This document shows, piece by piece, positions 12,715 through 15,692 of a DNA stretch of 15,692 nt. Source of the stretch: JAUXEH01 sp965602945 (lineage in GTDB: Bacteria; Acidobacteriota; Aminicenantia; Aminicenantales; Aminicenantaceae); assembly GCA_965602945.1 (NCBI GenBank), contig CBFDBC010000069.1:1-15692 (forward strand). Reading direction: 5' to 3'. The notes below the pieces were generated by a model. The model searched no databases and was not told where the DNA came from. It saw only the letters and a list, made by a program, of their open reading frames with translations. The translations under genes and the position numbers were made by a program. Each line of letters begins with the position of its first letter. The stretch's first letter is position 1.

Positions 12715-14586
12715 ATGCACGACACAGACACCGGTCGCTCGAGGCGATACCTGGCCTGGTTCGCCGCCGGCACCGCGCTGTTCCACATCTGGGCCAACAC
12801 GCTGGGTAACATCAGCGAGCTCTGGCGCAACAGCATCCACCTGGCACTGCTGGGGGCGCTGGGTTTCCTCCTCTATCCGGGACTGAAGAGAGCGAAAGGG
12901 GAACGTAATGCTGGGCCGATAAGCTGGGTGCTCGCAGGGCTGATCCTGTGCTCGGGATTGTATCTGGTGTTCTTCGAACAGGCCCTCCACGACCGCTACG
13001 AGGTGCCGATCCTCTTAGACCTGGTCTTCGCCGGACTCGCGGTGTTGCTGACCCTGGAGCTGGCGCGCCGCACTTCCGGATACATCATCCCGGCTCTGGC
13101 GGTCGTCTTGATGACATATGTCCTCTGGTGGGGGAGGCTGCTCGAGGGTGTGTTCAGTTTCCGCGGCATGACACTGTCCCGTGTGCTGTACCGTATGTAT
13201 TTCACGGACGAGGGGCTGTTCGGCATGATCGCCTCCATCTCCTCCACCTATGTGTTCATGTTCGTGCTGTTCGCCGCCTTTCTGCTGCGGTCGGGTGGAG
13301 GGGACTTCATCGTCCGGCTTGCACGGATCCTGACACGCAGGCTGGCCGGAGGCCCTGGCCTGGTGGCGGTCCTGGCCTCGGGTCTTATGGGCACCATCTC
13401 AGGGAGTGCCGTGGCCAACACCGTTTCCACCGGGGCCATCACCATCCCGCTCATGAAAAAAGCCGGCTATCCCTCCCGGTTCGCGGCGGCCGTTGAGAGC
13501 GCGGCCTCCACCGGAGGACAGCTCATGCCCCCCATCATGGGGGCCGGCGCTTTCATCATGGCCCAGTGGACGCAGATTCCCTATTCGGCCATAATCGGCG
13601 CTGCACTCCTCCCCGCGCTCCTGTACTTCGCCTCCGTCGGCTTCTATGTCATCCTGGAAGGGCGCAGGCTCGAGGCTGTCATCGATCCTGAGCTCCCGTC
13701 GGGTCCGGTCGGTTCGCTCCTCAGGGAGGGGCTTCAGTTCTTTGGGCCGATTTTCATCCTCATCGGCGTCCTGGCAGCGGGTTTTACTCCCACCTACGCG
13801 GCCGGCGTCGCGATCCTGGCGGTGGTGGCCGCCTCCTGGTTGAGCCGCGACAGCAGGATGTCCGTCGTTGATGTGGTCGATGCCCTGGCGCTGGGAACCC
13901 GCAACATGGTGGCCACCGGAACCCTACTGGTTGCGGCCGGTATCGTCGTGGGGATCATCAATCTGACCGGCATTTCGATCACTTTCTCTCAGCTCATCAT
14001 CGAGTGGTCCGGGATGCACCTCTTCCCGGCCCTGCTGCTTGTGGCGGGTGCCTCCCTGCTCCTGGGGATGGGCCTGCCCGTGACAGCCGCCTACATCATG
14101 ATCGCCATCCTGACCGTCCCTGCCCTGACCGAGATGGGAGTCCCCTTGTTGGCCGCACACATGATCATTTTCTGGCTCTCCCAGGATTCGAACGTCACCC
14201 CGCCGGTATGTCTGGCCTCCTATGCTGCGGCCTCCATCGCCGAGTCGAAACCCATGGCTACGGGGTTCACTTCATGGAAGCTGGCCAAGGGGCTATACAT
14301 CATGCCCCTGCTTTTCGCATACACCGGTTTGATCAGCGGGGGGTGGGGAGAGCGTCTCCTGGTTTCCGCCTTCGCCCTGGCCGGGCTGCTGGCCCTCACC
14401 GTGGTCTTCACCGGATTTCTGTTCCGGCCGCTGCGGCTTCCTCTACGCCTCGGATTCCTGGTCTCGGCCGGCGCCCTGTTCTGGCCCCGAAACCTGTATA
14501 TCAACCTGTTGGGCCTTGCTGTCTTGACAGTTATTTCGGTTCTCAATCAGAAGGTTTCCCCAAGCAAGGCTGCCCATGGAACGTAA
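12715..14586 (+). CDS. TRAP transporter fused permease, TAXI type (4TM/12TM)
   Basis: A 623-residue inner-membrane permease that fuses the small (DctQ-like) and large (DctM-like) TRAP subunits, as is standard for TAXI systems. The N-terminal part (about 1-150) contains several hydrophobic segments (AWFAAGTALFHIWA, LALLGALGFLLYPGL, LDLVFAGLAVLLTLEL). The DctM domain carries GSAVANTVSTGAITIPLM at 230-247, ESAASTGGQLMPPIMGAGAF, and LGMGLPVTAAYIMIAIL around 450-466, with SQDSNVTPPVCLASYAAA beyond. These are diagnostic of the fused TAXI family. It uses ion gradients to take up ligand from a TAXI receptor, most likely the protein encoded at 9009-10097, which is unusually 2.6 kb upstream. No good Shine-Dalgarno precedes the ATG. 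It is convergent with the DUF5916 gene, with 27 bp between the stops. Confidence 0.93.
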   Translation: MHDTDTGRSRRYLAWFAAGTALFHIWANTLGNISELWRNSIHLALLGALGFLLYPGLKRAKGERNAGPISWVLAGLILCSGLYLVFFEQALHDRYEVPILLDLVFAGLAVLLTLELARRTSGYIIPALAVVLMTYVLWWGRLLEGVFSFRGMTLSRVLYRMYFTDEGLFGMIASISSTYVFMFVLFAAFLLRSGGGDFIVRLARILTRRLAGGPGLVAVLASGLMGTISGSAVANTVSTGAITIPLMKKAGYPSRFAAAVESAASTGGQLMPPIMGAGAFIMAQWTQIPYSAIIGAALLPALLYFASVGFYVILEGRRLEAVIDPELPSGPVGSLLREGLQFFGPIFILIGVLAAGFTPTYAAGVAILAVVAASWLSRDSRMSVVDVVDALALGTRNMVATGTLLVAAGIVVGIINLTGISITFSQLIIEWSGMHLFPALLLVAGASLLLGMGLPVTAAYIMIAILTVPALTEMGVPLLAAHMIIFWLSQDSNVTPPVCLASYAAASIAESKPMATGFTSWKLAKGLYIMPLLFAYTGLISGGWGERLLVSAFALAGLLALTVVFTGFLFRPLRLPLRLGFLVSAGALFWPRNLYINLLGLAVLTVISVLNQKVSPSKAAHGT

Positions 14587-14613
14587 GTTTTTTTGGGGGA
14601 ACGTCCCTCTGCT

Positions 14614-15692
14614 CTACAGCTTGAAGCAGTAGGAAAATTTGATCAGAAACACGTTGTGGGGGGGCAGGTCGAACAGCTGCCGGATGTCTTCCTGATAGGT
14701 GAAATCCCCGCTGTAGCCGAAACCGGTCCGGCCCTGTGACCACACCAGATAGAGGGCCGAGCCTGGGAAGTACTCCCAGCGCATGACTAGATTGGAGCGG
14801 AACTCCATGAAGTTGAAGTTCGGGTTGCCGAACGTGTAATCGGTCCGGCCGTTTCCGGACTCGTCCACGGCATAGAGGTTCTCCTCCGGCAGGGATGTCA
14901 ACTCAGCCTCTGTGAAGGTGTGGAACCTGTCGGTGTAGGTATCCGCGCGGGGCTGTGTGATGCGCTTGAACTGGGTGTAGTTCCCGGCCGAGACGAATGG
15001 CTGGCCGTAGAACTGCACCGACAAATCGGGCGTCAGGCTGAAGTTTAGACGCAGGGTGACGGCCATGGTCTCCTGGTGGATCCGTCCCATGATGTAACGC
15101 TTGTCCGAATCGAAGGGAACGGTCTGGACATACTGGAGGTTCTGTGTGCTCAGGGTGTAGCTGGGGCTCAGCGTGAGGTTCAGTGCATTGCTGGGCTGGT
15201 AACTCGCCGAAACCGTATAGTTCTGCTGCCTGGAATTTTCATGATCTCCCCAGAACTGGCTCCCTATCAAGAATAGGCGGGCCTTCTGGCGCTGGTCCGA
15301 ACCCACGGAATACCAGATGTTCCAACCCCCGGGGGAGCGCAGCATGGGGCCCCCGCGCAAGGCGCTGGGCGACAGGGACTCGAGCGAGAGATTGACTCCG
15401 GTCCCCAGGCTCCAGTAGTTCTTGAGCTGGGTGTTGAGGTTGATGTTGCCGCCATCCACGGTGTTGGTGCCGCCGAAATTCCAGCCCCGCCATTGATTAC
15501 CCTGGATGTTGACCTCGCGGAAGATGAAGAACGGCTCCCATATCCGGTACGATCCCCAGAGCCACTGCAGGATGTTGTCTGCCAGGCGTTGATAGCCCAT
15601 GTCGTTGAGCTCCAGGCCGGGAGAACGCCAGGTCACCCCAGCCATATAGCTGAGGTGCCCGCTCCCGAATTTCGCGGCGTAGGCCGTGCCGC
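14614..15692 (-). CDS. DUF5916 domain protein, C-terminal part (outer-membrane barrel-like)
   Basis: The reading frame is open to the right edge of the window, so the N-terminus is missing; an internal Met at 15645 is not the start. The visible 358 residues begin GTAYAAKFGSGHLSY, followed by TWRSPGLELNDMGYQ, the hallmark of DUF5916. Alternating aromatic strands then follow (NQWRGWNFGGTN, LSLESLSPSALRGGP, YTVSASYQPSNALNLTLSPS). The end has RSNLVMRWEYFPGSALYLVW and FLIKFSYCFKL. Full-length members are usually 700-850 residues with an N-terminal signal peptide and a CBM9-like carbohydrate-binding domain, followed by a predicted TonB-receptor-like barrel. They are common in Acidobacteriota and Bacteroidota, and their role is not established. 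It converges on the TRAP permease gene. Confidence 0.88.
   Translation of the reverse strand, partial: GTAYAAKFGSGHLSYMAGVTWRSPGLELNDMGYQRLADNILQWLWGSYRIWEPFFIFREVNIQGNQWRGWNFGGTNTVDGGNINLNTQLKNYWSLGTGVNLSLESLSPSALRGGPMLRSPGGWNIWYSVGSDQRQKARLFLIGSQFWGDHENSRQQNYTVSASYQPSNALNLTLSPSYTLSTQNLQYVQTVPFDSDKRYIMGRIHQETMAVTLRLNFSLTPDLSVQFYGQPFVSAGNYTQFKRITQPRADTYTDRFHTFTEAELTSLPEENLYAVDESGNGRTDYTFGNPNFNFMEFRSNLVMRWEYFPGSALYLVWSQGRTGFGYSGDFTYQEDIRQLFDLPPHNVFLIKFSYCFKL

Noticed and set aside
14587..14613. T7 run between the TRAP permease and DUF5916 stops as a bidirectional terminator
   Set aside because: No stem of useful length precedes the T-run on either strand within the 27-bp gap.

Overview
The window is about 15.7 kb of fairly GC-rich bacterial DNA from a Gram-negative (diderm) organism. 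Signal peptides, an outer-membrane barrel and a DUF5916 barrel protein support this. The paralogue-type content (a PadR regulator joined to a long MacB/FtsX permease with a permease-prefix N-terminus, a DUF5916 protein, a secreted M24 peptidase, TRAP-TAXI transport, many intergenic hairpin repeats) resembles Acidobacteriota, especially Aminicenantes-type genomes. That placement is an inference from gene families; no rRNA or other marker gene is present. No tRNA, rRNA, CRISPR array, phage gene or intact transposase was seen.

Layout. Bases 1-2914 (minus strand) hold a two-gene unit, padR then an 858-residue FtsX-type permease, preceded by two 15-bp palindromes that look like PadR operators. A degenerate REP-like hairpin (about 3053-3121) lies between it and a divergent gene (3203-5038) for a membrane-anchored MutS-family ATPase. 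Directly after that stop codon is a 195-bp element with terminal inverted repeats (5038-5232), ending in a 28-bp perfect palindrome. A minus-strand outer-membrane barrel gene (5290-6003) follows, with a sigma-54-like promoter. It is divergent from a secreted M24 metallopeptidase (6247-7614) that has a near-consensus sigma-70 promoter.

From 6247 to 14586 everything is on the plus strand: M24 peptidase, a large hairpin, a DUF1015 protein (7769-9016), a TAXI-type TRAP solute receptor (start near 9009, end 10097), a prokaryotic pentameric ligand-gated ion channel (10248-11315), a secreted beta-lactamase-fold serine hydrolase (11426-12577) and a fused TRAP-TAXI permease (12715-14586). The window ends in the 3' part of a convergent minus-strand DUF5916 gene (14614-15692, running off the edge). 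No gene-free stretch exceeds 300 bases.

How the genes may work together. The TAXI receptor and the fused permease are the two expected halves of one TRAP importer. Unusually, they are separated by a ligand-gated channel and a secreted serine hydrolase. All four products act at or outside the inner membrane. The working hypothesis is a small-molecule module: the hydrolase or peptidase releases a ligand, the TAXI protein captures it, the permease imports it, and the channel senses it or a related ligand. This rests on gene order alone. The second notable theme is the density of hairpin or palindromic repeats, one of which lies inside the 5' end of the TAXI reading frame.
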